The notes under the pieces: model-generated
Told to the model about the DNA's origin: nothing
Seen by the model: only the letters and a program-made list of their open reading frames with translations
The model's database searches: none
Shown here: positions 1-11,116 of the stretch, piece by piece
Layout: each line of letters opens with the position of its first letter
How positions within the stretch are numbered: the first letter of the stretch is position 1
Position numbers and translations under genes: made by a program
Origin: Streptomyces thinghirensis
GTDB lineage: Bacteria; Actinomycetota; Actinomycetia; Streptomycetales; Streptomycetaceae
Length of the DNA: 64,000 nt
NCBI GenBank assembly: GCA_021502835.1
Contig: JAKFGP010000021.1
Coordinates: 1 to 64,000 of the forward strand
Direction: 5' to 3'

Positions 1-1014
1 CGGCGCACTGGCCCCGGCCGGCTGGATCCTCCAGATGCTGGGCATCTTCTTCCTGGTCGGCGGCTACCTCGTACCTCTCCTACCGGCGCCGCAAGGGCTC
101 GGCCCGCGAGTGGATCACCGGCCGGCTCATTCGGCTGGGGCGCCCGGTCCTCGGTGTCACCGCCGCATGGCGCTGCTGCTCCCCACCCTCCATTACGGCC
201 TCGGCGTTCCGACTGCCACCCTGCACACCGCGTCGACGCTGGTCGTCCAGCCCTCAGGGTTCGTCGGCGTCTACGCCGTGATCACGGCCCTCACGCCGTA
301 CTGCCTCCGCGCGTCGCGGCGTCTCGGCTTCTGGTCCGCGGCCCCACTGCTCGGCTCGGTCGCGGTGGTCGACTTCCTGCGTTACGGGCCGTACGCGGAC
401 GCGATGCCGACCTGGTTGAGTCTGCTCAATCTGCTTCCGGGCTGGATGTTCGCCTACCAGCTGGGCGTGTCCTGGGCGGACAAGCGGCTGGGCCGCCGCG
501 AGGCGTGGCTGCTGTTCGCGGGCGGCGCGGCCCTGTTCGCCACCCTGCTGCTCGCCTTCCACTACCCGGCGTCGATGGTGGCGTGCCCGGCGCGTCCCGC
601 ACCAACTCCCACCCGCCCTCCCTGCTGGTCCGCGCTCGCCGCCGCCCAGTCCGGTGCGGCGATCCTGCCGTGCGACCGGCTGGCCCGGCTGCTCCGGCGC
701 CCGCCCTGTGGGCCTCGGTCGTGATCATCAACCTGTCCGCGATGACGATCCTGTGCTGGCACCAGACGGCCCTGCTCGCCGGCGGCGGTCCCCGCCTCGT
801 ACTTCGGCGAGATCCCCGGCCTGACCACCGCGCCGGACACGGCCGGATGGATCCTCGCGCGGACGGCCTGGATGCCCCTCTTCGCGGGACTGCTCGTGGC
901 GATCGCGAAGTTCGCCCGGCCCCTGGAGACCCCGTGGCACCGCACCGGCGGGACCCGCCGCGCGGCGCGGGCGTGCTCGCGGCGGGCTTCGCCTACTTCG
1001 CGCTCGCCGCGTGA
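1..1014 (+). CDS. Membrane acyltransferase (acyltransferase family 3), 5'-truncated and frameshifted
   Basis: The 5' end lies outside the window. Read across frames, the locus gives a chain of hydrophobic helices typical of multi-pass OafA/YrhL-type acyltransferases: LGIFFLVGGYL near 35-70, FVGVYAVITALTPYCL near 260-310, AWLLFAGGAALFATLL near 500-550, and VIINLSAMTILCWHQTALLA from 720. It ends LAAGFAYFALAA at the TGA at 1012-1014. The family transfers acyl groups from acyl-CoA to sugars, lipids or antibiotics at the membrane; the substrate cannot be inferred. Frame changes are visible near 70-170, 580 and 790. The next gene, a lipid desaturase, lies on the same strand 145 bp downstream, so a lipid-related role is possible but is only inference. 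Confidence 0.75.
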   Translation, partial: RRTGPGRLDPPDAGHLLPGRRLPRTSPTGAARARPASGSPAGSFGWGARSSVSPPHGAAAPHPPLRPRRSDCHPAHRVDAGRPALRVRRRLRRDHGPHAVLPPRVAASRLLVRGPTARLGRGGRLPALRAVRGRDADLVESAQSASGLDVRLPAGRVLGGQAAGPPRGVAAVRGRRGPVRHPAARLPLPGVDGGVPGASRTNSHPPSLLVRARRRPVRCGDPAVRPAGPAAPAPALWASVVIINLSAMTILCWHQTALLAGGGPRLVLRRDPRPDHRAGHGRMDPRADGLDAPLRGTARGDREVRPAPGDPVAPHRRDPPRGAGVLAAGFAYFALAA

Positions 1015-1158
1015 GTGATGTACGGGCACCGCCGACCACCGTGGCCGGTGACGGCTCCATGACCCGCCGACACGCCGGGCCCGTACCGTCCGTCCCCGGC
1101 CGGACCGACGAACCACCCGCCCCATTCGACACCACCCACCGAACACCGGAGTACACCC

Positions 1159-2228
1159 ATGTCCTTGGCTGGCGAAACCGCTCCGCCCCCACCCCGAGAA
1201 GGCCACCGCGAGTCAATCCCCACCGGACCCGGGCAGCGAGTTCACACCCTGCTGCGCGCTGTCAAGGGACAGCAGCTGCTCGAACGGCGCCCCGGCTGGT
1301 ACGCACGCACCATAGTGACCAACGCGCTCGGCCTGGCCGCCGTCGTCACCGGCATGGCACTCATCGGCGCTTCGTGGTGGGTACTCGCTCTCGCTCCCGT
1401 CCTCGCCGTCCTGGAGCGCCCGCACGGCGTTCATCGGCCACGACGCGGGCCATGCGCAGATCAGCGGCAACCGCGCCACGAACCGCCGCATCGGACTCAT
1501 CCACGGCAACCTGCTGCTCGGCATGAGCTACGCGTGGTGGAACGTACAAGCACAACCGCCATCACGCCAACCCCAACCACATCGACAAGGACCCCGACGT
1601 CGCCGCCGACGTCCTCGTCTTCACCAGCGAGCAGGCCGCCGCGCTCACCGGCTTCCGCGGTCGGCTCACCCGCCACCAGGCATGGCTCTTCTTCCCCTCA
1701 CCCTCCTCGAAGGCCTGGCCCTCAAGGTCTCCGGCTTCCAGGACCTGCGCCGTCAGACCGGCCGCGAGCGCCTGGTCGAGGGCGCGCTCCTCGTCGCCCA
1801 CATCGCCGGGTACGTCACCCTGCTCCTGACGACCATGCCGCTCGCGCACGCGCTCGTCTTCGCCGCGCTCCATCAAGCCCTGTTCGGAGCTGCACCCGGG
1901 CATGGCCTTCGCGCCCAATCACAAGGGGATGGACATGCCCGACCCCGACGGCGCGAAAGTGGGGGCACCTGCGACGCCAGGTCCTCACGTCCTCCGCAAC
2001 ATCAGGGGCACCGTCTCACCGACTGGTCCTCGGCGGCCTCAACCACCAGATCGAGCACCACCTGTTCCCCAGCATGCCCTGCCCCCACTTGAGGCTCGCC
2101 CAGTCCATGGTGAAGGCCTACTGCCGCGACCTCGGCATCCCCTACGCGGAGACCGGTCTCATCGACTCCTACCGTCAGGCCCTGCGACACATGCACGAAG
2201 TGGGGAACCGCTGCGTGCCGACATCTGA
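1159..2228 (+). CDS. Fatty-acid desaturase (membrane di-iron), frameshifted
   Basis: Acyl-lipid or acyl-CoA desaturase that introduces a cis double bond using a membrane di-iron centre. All three histidine boxes are present in different frames: HDAGH at about 1439-1453, HNRHH at 1551-1565 and QIEHH at 2047-2061, the last within NHQIEHHLFP. Hydrophobic pairs lie at about 1305-1410 and 1790-1890. The start is ATG 1159 (MSLAGET). The natural end is read as EVGEPLRADI at the TGA at 2226-2228, after a one-base frame change near 2205. At least four indels interrupt the frame. A two-component pair follows directly, as in the Bacillus des-desKR locus. Confidence 0.85.
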
Positions 2229-2297
2229 CGATCCGCCGAGTCCGCCCGCAAGCTGTGTGTCTCCTGATGCCGCCCCGCCGCACCTAAGCTGGGGCCC

Positions 2298-3532
2298 ATG
2301 ACCTCAGTGGAGGAGGAACGCCCCCGCGCGCTGCTCGCGGGGGCTTCGCGGCGGTAGGTGCGGCTGCTGCCGTGGGGCGTGGCGTTCATGCTGTGCGTCG
2401 CCCTCGCTGCCCACCACCATCCAAGTACTCAGCGTCGACTACGGGTTGCACGGCGGCATCGCGAGCGGGCTGGCCATCGCGCAGTCGGCACCGCCTGCTG
2501 CTCGCGGTCGTCCGCCCGCTGCAGGCCTGGTACGTGATCTTCGTCGCGGACGTGGCCGGGGCCCTCGCCCTGCTCACCGTCGACCTCGGAGCGGCAGGTG
2601 TGGCCGTTCCCGCCCATGGAGATCGTCGGGTACATCGGCCTCTGCCTCGCCCCCGGGCTGCGCGAGCGGCGCCGGACGCCTGCTGGTGTGGCTGGCGACG
2701 GCGGCCGCGAACGTCGGCCTGGGTTCGCCGCGCCCCACGACACGACGGCCGGGAGCGCACTGCTCACCATCCTCAGCGGCATCGCACTCGTCCTCGCCGG
2801 CGCGCTCCGCGAGCGGTACGAGGTGCAGCGCAGGCGGGCCGAGCAGGAGACGATCAGCGAGGCCGAGCGCGGCCGGCGGACGCTGCTGGAGGAACGCGCC
2901 CGCATCGCGCGCGAGCTGCACGACGTGGTGGCCCACCACATGTCCGTCATCACGGTGCAGGCGGACACCGCGGCGTACCGCATCGACGGGCTGCCACCGG
3001 ACGTGCAGAGGAGTTCACGTCCATCGCGGCGACCGCTCGCGAGTCGCTCGGCGAGATGCGACGGCTCCTCGGCGTACTGCGGAACGAGGAGGCGCACGGC
3101 GAGCTCGCTCCCAGCCGGGCCTGACGCGGATCGGGCAGATGGTGGAGGCGACGGTGAGAGCGGGCGGACCGGTGGAGTTCGCCCCCTGCGACGCCGGACG
3201 TGCCCGAGGGCGGTGGGCCTCTCCGCGTACCGCATCGTCCAGGAAGCCCTCGGCCAACGTTGTCCGGCACGCGCCGGGCGCTCGCGACGCGGGTGTCGGT
3301 GTCGGTGTCGAGCCCGGTTCGCAGGACGGGCGCGACTACCGTTCTCGTCGTCAACGGGGCCGCCGCCCGAGCCGCCCGCCGCGCCGCTCGAAAGGGCGGC
3401 ACCGGGCACGGACTCGTCGGCATGCAGAACGGGTGCGGATCGCCGGCGGCACCCTCGACGCGGGACCACTAAGCCGGACGGCGGCTTCCGGGTCGCCGCC
3501 CAACTACCCCGACCGAAAAGGACATCACGTGA
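2298..3532 (+). CDS. NarL-type sensor histidine kinase (DesK-like), frameshifted
   Basis: Sensor kinase for the regulator that overlaps its 3' end. The N-terminal half encodes about five membrane helices (for example WGVAFMLCVAL from 2364 and WYVIFVADVAGALALLT near 2529). These are followed by a HisKA_3 dimerisation helix with the phospho-acceptor in RELHDVVAHHMS (about 2908-2943) and an HATPase domain (AYRIVQEAL near 3228, GHGLVGMQ near 3408). ATG 2298 opens the frame, but an in-frame TAG occurs at 2355-2357, so either that codon is a base error or translation starts at GTG 2358. The end is taken as TGA 3530-3532 after a frame change, giving a GTGA overlap with the regulator. Confidence 0.85.
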
Positions 3533-4201
3533 CAACGCGCGTCATCGTCGTCGACGACCAGGCCATGGTGCGGGCCGGTTTCGCCGCGCTGCTGGCCGCC
3601 CAGAGCGACATCGACGTGGTGGGCGAGGCACCCGACGGTGCGCAGGGCATCGGGCGAGCTGGCGCACCCACCCGGACGTCGTGTGATGGACGTCCGCATG
3701 CCCGAGATGGACGGCCTCGAGGCCGCGCGCCGCCTCCTCACGCCCCCGCCCGGCGTCACCCACCGGCCGCGCGTCTGATGCTCACCACGTTCGACGTCGA
3801 CGACTACGTCTACGAGGCGCTGCGGGCGGGCGCGAGCGGCTTCCCTGCTGAAGGACGCGCCGCCGGCCAGACCTCATCGCGCGGTACGCGTCGTGGCCTC
3901 GGGCGACGCGCGCTGCTCGCCCCTCCGTGACGCGCCGCCTCATCGCGGATTCGCCCGGCAACGTCCCGCCGCCCGGGGCAAGCCCACGCTGCGGCTCAAG
4001 GCCCCTGACGGAACGCGAGACCGAGGTGCTCACCCTGGTGGCCCGTGGCCGGTCCAACACGGAGATCGCCGAGGATCTGGTGCTGGCCGAGCAGACGGTG
4101 AAGACACGCGTGAGCCGCGTCCTCACCTGCGCTCGACCTGCGCGACCGCGTACAGGCGGTGGTCTGCGTACGAATCGGGGCTGGTGGCCCCGGGCGAGTA
4201 G
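3529..4201 (+). CDS. NarL/FixJ response regulator (DesR-like), frameshifted
   Basis: Cognate regulator of the upstream kinase. The receiver domain starts TRVIVVDDQAMVRAGFAALL, with the phosphorylated Asp expected in VxMDVRMPEMDGLEA (about 3680-3722). The C-terminal LuxR helix-turn-helix reads LTERETEVLTLVARGRSNTE, then EDLVLAEQTVKT (about 4005-4105). The protein ends AYESGLVAPGE at TAG 4199-4201. The start GTG 3529 shares bases with the kinase stop codon, which implies translational coupling. Indels near 3655, 3845, 3950 and 4130 break the frame. Likely targets are the flanking desaturase and ABC genes, by analogy with DesR. Confidence 0.88.
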
Positions 4202-4484
4202 ACGGCCCCGCGGCCGAGGCCGCGCGCCGCCTCCTCACGCCCCCCGCCCGCGCTCCACCGGCCAGGCGAAGCCCCGCGCACGCCGGACCGGCGGCAGCAC
4301 CCGGGCGGAAGGCAGGTCCCCTGCCCCTCCTCCACCCCCTACCGCGGTAGCACCTCCGCTTTGGCTCCCGAGGTGACGCCCGGCGCACACACGTTGTCCT
4401 CGCACACTTCCCGTCGTCGGAACGAGAGTCGTGAGGGGCGCAACAGCGAGGCTACGCAGCAACAGGCGGCAGAAGACGGACGAC

Positions 4485-5269
4485 TTGACCGGAGGCCCCG
4501 GCCGCGACACCCGGCCTCGCCGTCGAACTGCGCGGTGTGCGACGGCGGTACGGCCCGCGGCGTGGGCGCCGTGCACGCCCCTCGCGGGCGTCGACCTCGC
4601 CCTCCCGCGCGGCAGTTCACCGCGGTCATGGGCCCGTCCGGGTCCGGCAAGTCCACGTTCCTGCAGTGCGCCGCCGGCCTCGACCGGCCGTCGGAGGGAT
4701 CCGTGCGCCTCCGGCGGTACGGAGATCACCGGTATGAGCGAGGACAAGCTCACCGAGCTCCGCCGCAGTCGACTCGGCTTCGTCTTCCAGGCGTTCAACC
4801 TGCTGCCGTCACTCGACCGTGGAGCAGAACGTGCTGCTGCCCATGCGGTCTCGCCGGGCAGCGCCAGGACCGCCGCCGTGCGGCCGCGATAGTCGCGCGG
4901 GTCGGGCTCGCCGACAAGGCGCGGCGCCGGCCCGGCGAGCTGTCCGGCGGCCAGCAGCAGCGCGTGGCCGTCGCCCGCGCCCTGGTCACCAGCCCCGACG
5001 TGGTCTTCGCGGACGAGCCCACCGGCGCCCTCGACACCGGCACCGCCACCGAGGTCCTCGGCCTGCTCCGGGACGCGGTGGACACCCTCGGCGCCACCGT
5101 CGTCATGGTCACCCACGACCCGGCCGCGGCCGCCTGGGCCGACCGTGTGCTGTTCCTCGCCGACGGCACCTTCGCCGGCGGCCTGGAGCGCGGTTCGGCG
5201 GAGCAGATCGGGGCACGAATGACGATGCTGGCCGGCCGTACGGGCGCGATGGCAGGGGCCGCGGCATGA
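4485..5269 (+). CDS. ABC transporter ATP-binding protein (MacB/LolD type), frameshifted
   Basis: ATPase partner of the FtsX permease that follows. Walker A is GPSGSGKST (4632-4658), the Q-loop is [10 protein letters not shown] (about 4785), the signature is LSGGQQQR (4936-4962) and Walker B is [12 protein letters not shown] (about 4999-5036), followed by the switch His in VMVTHD. TTG 4485 is a plausible start: removing one G after TTGACC gives a protein beginning (M)[17 protein letters not shown], the usual N-terminus of this family. The upstream 283 bp (4202-4484) hold only a perfect 10-bp palindrome TACCGCGGTA at 4340-4349. TGA 5267-5269 overlaps the permease ATG as ATGA. Confidence 0.9.
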
Positions 5270-7728
5270 GGAGCTTGCCCCGAACGGCCTCGCTCGCGCG
5301 GCCGTACGCTTCAAACCCGCCTCGTTCGCGGGCACGTTCGTCGCGCTGATGATGTCCGCGCTGATCGTCGCGGCCTGCGGCATCCTGCTGGAGTCAGGCA
5401 TCCGCGCCTCGGTGCCGGCGGAGCGGTACGCGAAGGCGCCGGTCGTCGCGGCGGCCGACCAGTCCGCGCGACTCGTCTCCGACACCATCGACGGTCCCGA
5501 GGAAACCGCGTATCCGCTGCCGGGACACCGCCCGCGTGGACGCAGGCTCAGGGCGAGGGCCGCCCGGGCGCCGGGCGTCGCGGCCGCGGTGCCGGACTTC
5601 ACGTTCCCGGTGCGGCAGGGAGACGGAGCGCTCACCGGCCACGCAGCTCGCACGCCTTCACCGGCACCGCGCTGTCCGCCGGTTCCGCGCCGCGCGCGGG
5701 CGAGGTCGTGCTGAACGCCGCCGCCGTTCGTGCGGCAGGCCGACGTCGGCGACACCGTCACGCTCGAAACGGCCGTCGGCCACACGGACTTCCGCCTGTC
5801 CGGACTGGCCAGGGCCGGGGCCGGTGACATCCCGGCGGCGGACGCGGCGGCCGGCGGCAGGGCCACGGCATGGTTCGCCGACGCCGAGGCGGCCACTGGC
5901 CGGGCACCCCGGCAAGGCCGACGCCATCGCCGTACTGGCCGCGGACGGCACCGACACCGACGCCCTCGCCACCGCGGTCGAGAAGTCCCTCGCCGGCTCC
6001 GGCGCGCAGGTGCTCACCGGCGACGACCGCGGCGAAGTCGAGGAGCGGGCCTGGCGTACGCCAGGGAGACACTCACCGCACTCGGCGGCTTCGGCGGGAT
6101 CGCCACCCTGGTCGCCGTCTTCACCGCGGCCGGCACGGTGGCCCTGTCCGTCGGCCAGCGCATGCGCGAGTTCGCGCTGCTGCGCCGTCGGCGCCACCCG
6201 CGACAGATCCGCCGCGCGGTCGCCGCGGAGGCGCTGCTCGTCGCGCCCGTCGCCGGGCTGATCGGCTGCCTGCCGGGGATCGCGCTGGCGAGTTGGTGGT
6301 TCGGGCAGCTGAAGGACCGCGGTGCCGTCCCGGAGGCGGTCGATCTGCACGTCTCGTGGATCCCGCCGCTCATCGCCGTCGGGACCGGACTCCCTCACGG
6401 CGCTCGGCGCCGGCTGGATGGCCGGACGCAGGCCCGCGAAGATCAAGCCGGGGCAGGCGCCGGCCGAAGCCTCGGTGGAGCGGCTGCGGCCAGGCATCGT
6501 CCGTACCGTCCTCGGAGTGGGCGCCCTCGTCGGCGGTACGGTCCTCGCCGGCGTCGCCGCCTCCGCCGCCGGTGCCGACGCCGCCAACGCCTCCCTCGGC
6601 GTCGTCAGCTGCCTCCATGCTCGCCGTCGGCCTGCTCGGCCCGTTGGTGCTCGGCTGTGCGCGGCGCGCTCGGCCTGGTGCTGCGCGGCGGCGGCGCCTC
6701 GAGCGTCGCTGGCCGCCGCCAATTCTCGGACCAACGCACGCCGGTTGGCCTCCGCGATCACCCCCATCGTGCTGGCGATGGCCTTCGGCCGACGCTCGTC
6801 TTCATGCACACGAGCGAGAGCCATGTCGCCGTCGACAACAGCTCCTGCCAGACGGCATCACGGCGGACCATGTGTGACCAACCTGGCGGGCCTGCCTCCG
6901 GCGGCGCTGACCGGGCTGCGTCTGCAGTCCCCGGCGTCGACGCGGCCGTGAGCCTGCTCGACACGCAGGTCCTGCAGCCCGTCGACCTGGCGGCGAGACG
7001 TCGCTGCAGGGGCGGCCCAGGGCATCTCGGGCTCCGGCGCCTAGCTGCCGAGGTGCAGGACCTTACGTACAGCTGCGGCAGGTAGCCTGGACTGCGTGGG
7101 TGAGGGGCGTATCGCCATCGACAAGACACCTCGCCACCGCTGCGAAGGTCGAGGTCGGCGACGAGCTGCCGCTCCGCCTCCCCGACGGCATCGAGGCCCG
7201 CTCGAAGGTCGTCGCGTCTACGGCCGCGACTGGGCTTGGCGGCGGTGACCAGGACCGCGCCTCCCCGCCGGCCACGTCACGTCGGGCTTCGACAGCACCC
7301 TGCTGGTGGCCGCGGCGGCGACGCGAAGCTTGTCGCCGCACTTCGGCGCATGCACCGACGCCTCGTAGGGCGCCGTCGAGCAGAACGTGGACCGCGAACT
7401 CGGCGCCTGGGCCAACTACGTGATGGCCGTTGTCCCGGGGCTTCGCCGCCGTCGCCGCGTCAACACCCCGGTGATGACGGTCCTGGACCGCCGCCGCGAA
7501 CTGGCCGAGCGCCTGCCTCGTCGGCTCCACCCGCCGCCTGTGCGCTGCGTGATGCTCCGCTGGGAGAGCCTGGGCGAGGTCTCGGCGGCGGCGTGGCTCC
7601 CGGGCACAGCCATCGCCCTGATCACACCGACCCCAGATGGTGCGCGGCCTGACGGGAGAGCTTCCGCACGTACCCCCACTACGCTGCTGTTCGCCGCGAC
7701 TGCGTGGCCCTCGGTCTGTCAGCCGTGA
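5266..7728 (+). CDS. FtsX-like ABC permease, heavily frameshifted
   Basis: Large permease of the MacB/FtsX superfamily, about 820 residues, translationally coupled to the ATPase. The N-terminal helix FVALMMSALIVAACGILL (about 5338-5390) is followed by an extracytoplasmic domain. The first FtsX core lies at about 6070-6310 (GFGGIATLVAVFTAAGTVAL, then REFALLR and AEALLVAPVAGLIGCLPG). The second FtsX core lies at about 7390-7640 (ELGAWANYVMAVV, TVLDRRREL). Such ABC pairs next to two-component systems often export lipids or peptides or respond to cell-envelope stress; the substrate here is unknown. At least ten frame changes occur and the true 3' end is uncertain; I use the TGA at 7726-7728. Confidence 0.8.
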
Positions 7729-7832
7729 CCCCTCCCCCGCGCGAGTCGCAGCGACCGGGGAGACCTGGAGACCGCGTCAGACCCTGCCGGCACCGTCGCG
7801 CGCCCGTAGACCCTGTAGTGAAGGAGACCTCG

Positions 7833-9300
7833 ATGCAGCAGAGCAGGACCGGAAGCACAGACGTCGGACCGCACATCGAGATGGAACGGGCGGCTCATCG
7901 GCCTGCAGGCCGTCCTGTCCTTGGTGAACTTGTGGTGGTCGACTCGGCCATCACCGCGCCGCTGCTCGTCCTCCCGGAGATGCTCGACCACTTCGGCACC
8001 GATCAGGCGGCGTGGCTCAACGCCACCGCGATGCTGGCGGGAGTGATGTGGGCACCCTGCTCGGCAAGAGTGCCGACATCTACGGCAAGCGCAGGGTGCT
8101 CGTGGTGACGTTGCTACTCAGCTGCGCGGGCGCCCTGTTGTGTGCCGTGGCCCCCAGCATCTGGGTGTTCGTGCCAGGTCGCATGCTTCAGGGCGCGTCT
8201 CTGGCCGCCGTGTTCCTCTTCGTCGCGATCGTTCGAGGTGTCTGCGCACCCCGCATCGCGATGATCACCGTGCATCGTCACCTCCAGCCCGCGGTGCTCA
8301 ACATCGCGTCCGCTCCTCATCGAGAAACTGGCCGTGGAGTTCGGCTTCCAGATCCTGTTCGTCCTGTCGGCCTTCGTCGCGGCCGCGATGGCGATCTGCG
8401 TGCACAAGGTCATCCCCGAATCCCTGGTCAAGGCACCGGGCAGGATCGACGTCGGCGGCGCCCTCCTCCTCGGCGGAGGTCTCGCCGGAGTGCTCAGGCT
8501 ACGTCGGTCTGGGCGCGGACCTCGGCTGGCTCACCGCCGGCCCGCTGGCTCTCCTCGTCGGGGGCGTCGTGGCACTGGCCAGGTGGTTCCTGGTCTCGAG
8601 TCGAAAGTCCGACCGCTGATCGACGTCAGAAGCCTCGACGGGCCCCTGGTACTCATGCTCCTCGTCGTCTTCCTCGGGAGCCGGTTCGTACCAGAGCATG
8701 CTCCAGCTCATCCCTCTCATCGGTGACGTCTCGGCGGATCAGCAACTCGGGTACGGACTGGCAGACCAGGGGTCGGTGGCACTGTTGCTCGCGGCGCCGG
8801 GACTCGGAGTCATGCTCGGGGGTCCGGTGGCCGGATGGTTCGCGGCATCGCTTCGGGCCGGCCTCGACGTTGGCCGGGGCGGTCATGCTCGGAACGGTGG
8901 TGACCATCGGGATGTTCCTGGGCGCTTCCCAGCTTCCCCGCCGCCCTCTGCTTCGCCTTCCTGCTGGGTGTCACGGGTAGGGAGCGCTCGGGACGTCCGG
9001 CTCAACATGGCGGGCGCCTTGGCGTCCGCCGAACGGCAGGGCATCGTGTCCAGCCTGGTCATGGTCATGGTCTCGATCGATTCGGTGGTGCTGAACTTCG
9101 TGGGCGCGGCCGTGCTCAAGTCGACCGCCGTGGTCGTCGACGGCGAGACGACGAATTCGGCCACGGGCGTGTTCAGCTACATCGCCATTGCTTCCGGCGC
9201 CTTCGCGATAGCCGCCGTACTGGTCGTCATGCTCGTGCGAAGTACCCGCCCCAGCAGCAAATCGCCGTCGCCCGACCTCGAGCGGGACCCGGTGCGATGA
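7833..9300 (+). CDS. MFS transporter, DHA2-like (about 14 TM), frameshifted
   Basis: Drug/proton antiporter-type major facilitator. ATG 7833 follows the ribosome-binding site GAAGGAG. Read across frames the protein has about 14 hydrophobic segments, with the superfamily motif A region LLGKSADIYGKRRVLVV (about 8060-8107) and VPGRMLQGASLAAVFLF (8170-8222). It ends SPSPDLERDPVR at TGA 9298-9300. Length (about 488 aa) matches the DHA2 group. An FAD monooxygenase begins 48 bp downstream on the same strand, so the pair may serve efflux plus modification of a toxic aromatic compound (inference). Confidence 0.85.
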
Positions 9301-9348
9301 ACCTCTGACGATTTCCGAATTCCGAACAAAAGAATGGGGAGTTGGCGA

Positions 9349-10550
9349 ATGGGCATGAGAAATGCATCGAAGGGCACGGTCCTGATTTCCGGCGCGAGCA
9401 TCGCGGGTCCCGCCGTGGCGTTCTGGCTGCACCGGTACGGATTCACGGTGACGGTGGTGGAGGTCCAGCGGACTACGAGGCGGTGGGTACCCGATCGACG
9501 TGCGTGGCACCGCGGTGGAGGTGGCGCGCCGGATGGGAATCCTGCCCCAGCTCCAGCAAGCGCATATCGATTCGCGCCGGGTGACCTTCCTCGATGCCGA
9601 TGGCAGTGAGGCGGCGGTGGTTCATCCACAGGCGGTGGTCGGCGGCGTCGAGGGGTGGGACGTCGAGGTGCCTCGCGGGGACCTCGGCGCAAGTCCTTTG
9701 CGGAGCCGTCCGTGACGACGTGAGTTCCTGTTCGACGACTCCATGGACGCGCTCACGGAACACGAGCACGGAGTCGACGTCACCTTCCGCAGCGGTGGCC
9801 GGCGCACCTTCGACCTGGTCCTGGGTGCGGACGGGCTGCGTATCGCGTACCCGGAGCTCGTGTTCGGCCCCCGAGCAGCAGTTCCACCGCTATCTGGGGT
9901 ACTGCTTCTCCATCTTCACCATGCCCAACACCTTCGAACTCTCCCACGGGGGGTGCATCTGGAACACCCCGGCCGGCGCCGGCGGCACGCGGTCGGAGAC
10001 AGCGACGAACTGCACGCGTTCCTCAACTACCGCTCACCCCGAACCACCGGGCAGGAGTCCTCCGCCCCCCCGAGGCACAACGCGAACTCGTCACGCGCCA
10101 CCTTCGCGGACGACGGCTGGGAAATCCCGGCCATGGTCGCCGCCATGCGCCACGCGAACGATCCCCTTCTTCGACACCGTGAGCCAAGTCCACCTGACCG
10201 CGCTGGTCCAGCGGCCGGGTCGCCGGCACCTCCTCGGCGACGCCGCCTACGCCCCGTCGTTCCTGACCGGGCGAGGGTCCAGCCTCGCCCTCGTCGGCGC
10301 CTACATGCTCGCCGGCTCGCTGACCCGACCATCGCGACCACGCGGCCGCCGCCTACGGGCGACACCGGATTCGTCGAACTGAACCAGGCACAGGTCGGTG
10401 CAGGCGACGCAGCACTCTTCCCCACCACCGCTGAAGCCCTGGAAAAGCGCAACAGGAGGCTTCGCAGTCTCACCGCCCCTGCCACCGAAAACAGGGCGCC
10501 CGGCCCACGGCCCTCCTGCCCGAACACACCGAGGACAAGCCGGGAACGGT
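9349..10550 (+). CDS. FAD-dependent aromatic monooxygenase, frameshifted
   Basis: Group A flavin monooxygenase of the PHBH/TetX type. The N-terminal dinucleotide fold reads LISGASIAGPAVAFWLHRYG (about 9380-9440). A DG motif occurs in LVLGADGLR (about 9819-9845), and the second FAD-binding motif GDAAYAPSFLTGRGSSLAL is at about 10237-10293. ATG 9349 is preceded by GGGGAG. Frame changes occur near 9470, 9700, 9850, 10060 and 10320. The 3' end is unclear: the reading runs up to, and possibly into, the convergent gene that ends at 10550. Confidence 0.82.
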
Positions 10551-11116
10551 CAATGGAGGGTGGGTCGATAAACGAGCTCCTGAATGTGACCGTCGAGCGT
10601 CCGACTCTCGACCAGTTCAGGTCGAAGTCGGCCGCATCCCGGAAGACCGGGTCCGGCCCGGTCCGGCCGGTGATGACCGGGAAAATCACCTGCAAACGGT
10701 CGACCAGACCGGCGGCCATCAGCGCCAGTTCAACGACAGGCTTCCGTGCGAGCGCAGCGGCACCTCGGACTCCTCCTTGAGCCGGGCGACAACGTCGACG
10801 GCGTTTCCGCTCACGACAGTCGCGTTCGGCCAAGTCGAGGGAGCCTTCCAGTGTCGTCGACACCACCGTCGCCGGCAGGCTCCTCATCCGAGTCACCCAT
10901 GGGTCACGCACTTCGGACTCCTCGGTGCTCGAAGCCATCATCCGCGCGAACGCCCGGTACGTGTTGGCGAACACCATCCGCTGCTCCGCGCTGTACAGGG
11001 CGAAGGCGGTGGTCGAGCAACTCGGGGCGCGCTTCCAGTAGCCGGTCCAGTCGGCGCCGGCGGCTCCCGTAGCCGTCGAGGCTGGAAAAGATGTCGAAGT
11101 TGTAGATAGCGGTCAT
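10550..11116 (-). CDS. Dihydrofolate-reductase-like (RibD C-terminal domain) protein, frameshifted
   Basis: NADPH-dependent reductase fold shared by DHFR and RibD-C; in this YyaP-like subfamily the substrate is usually unknown. Reading the minus strand from ATG 11116 gives MTAIYNFDIFSSLDGYGS, the hallmark N-terminus of the subfamily. It continues ANTYRAFARMM, VTRMRSLPATVVSTTLEG and LMAAGLVDRLQVIFPVITGR, and ends ESRTLDGHIQELVYRPTLH at the stop at 10550-10552. About 189 aa, the normal family length. There are three or more indels. It converges on the monooxygenase. Confidence 0.85.

Noticed and set aside
254..1223. Several long minus-strand open frames opposite the acyltransferase
   Set aside because: They are the high-GC antisense shadows of a clear plus-strand membrane protein and show no family motifs.
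2429..3535. A 368-codon minus-strand ORF opposite the histidine kinase
   Set aside because: Arg/Ala-rich composition without motifs, while the plus strand across frames gives an unmistakable kinase.
4340..4349. Perfect palindrome TACCGCGGTA as an operator
   Set aside because: Ten bases of GC-rich palindrome are expected by chance in this composition, and there is a single copy far from the start codon.
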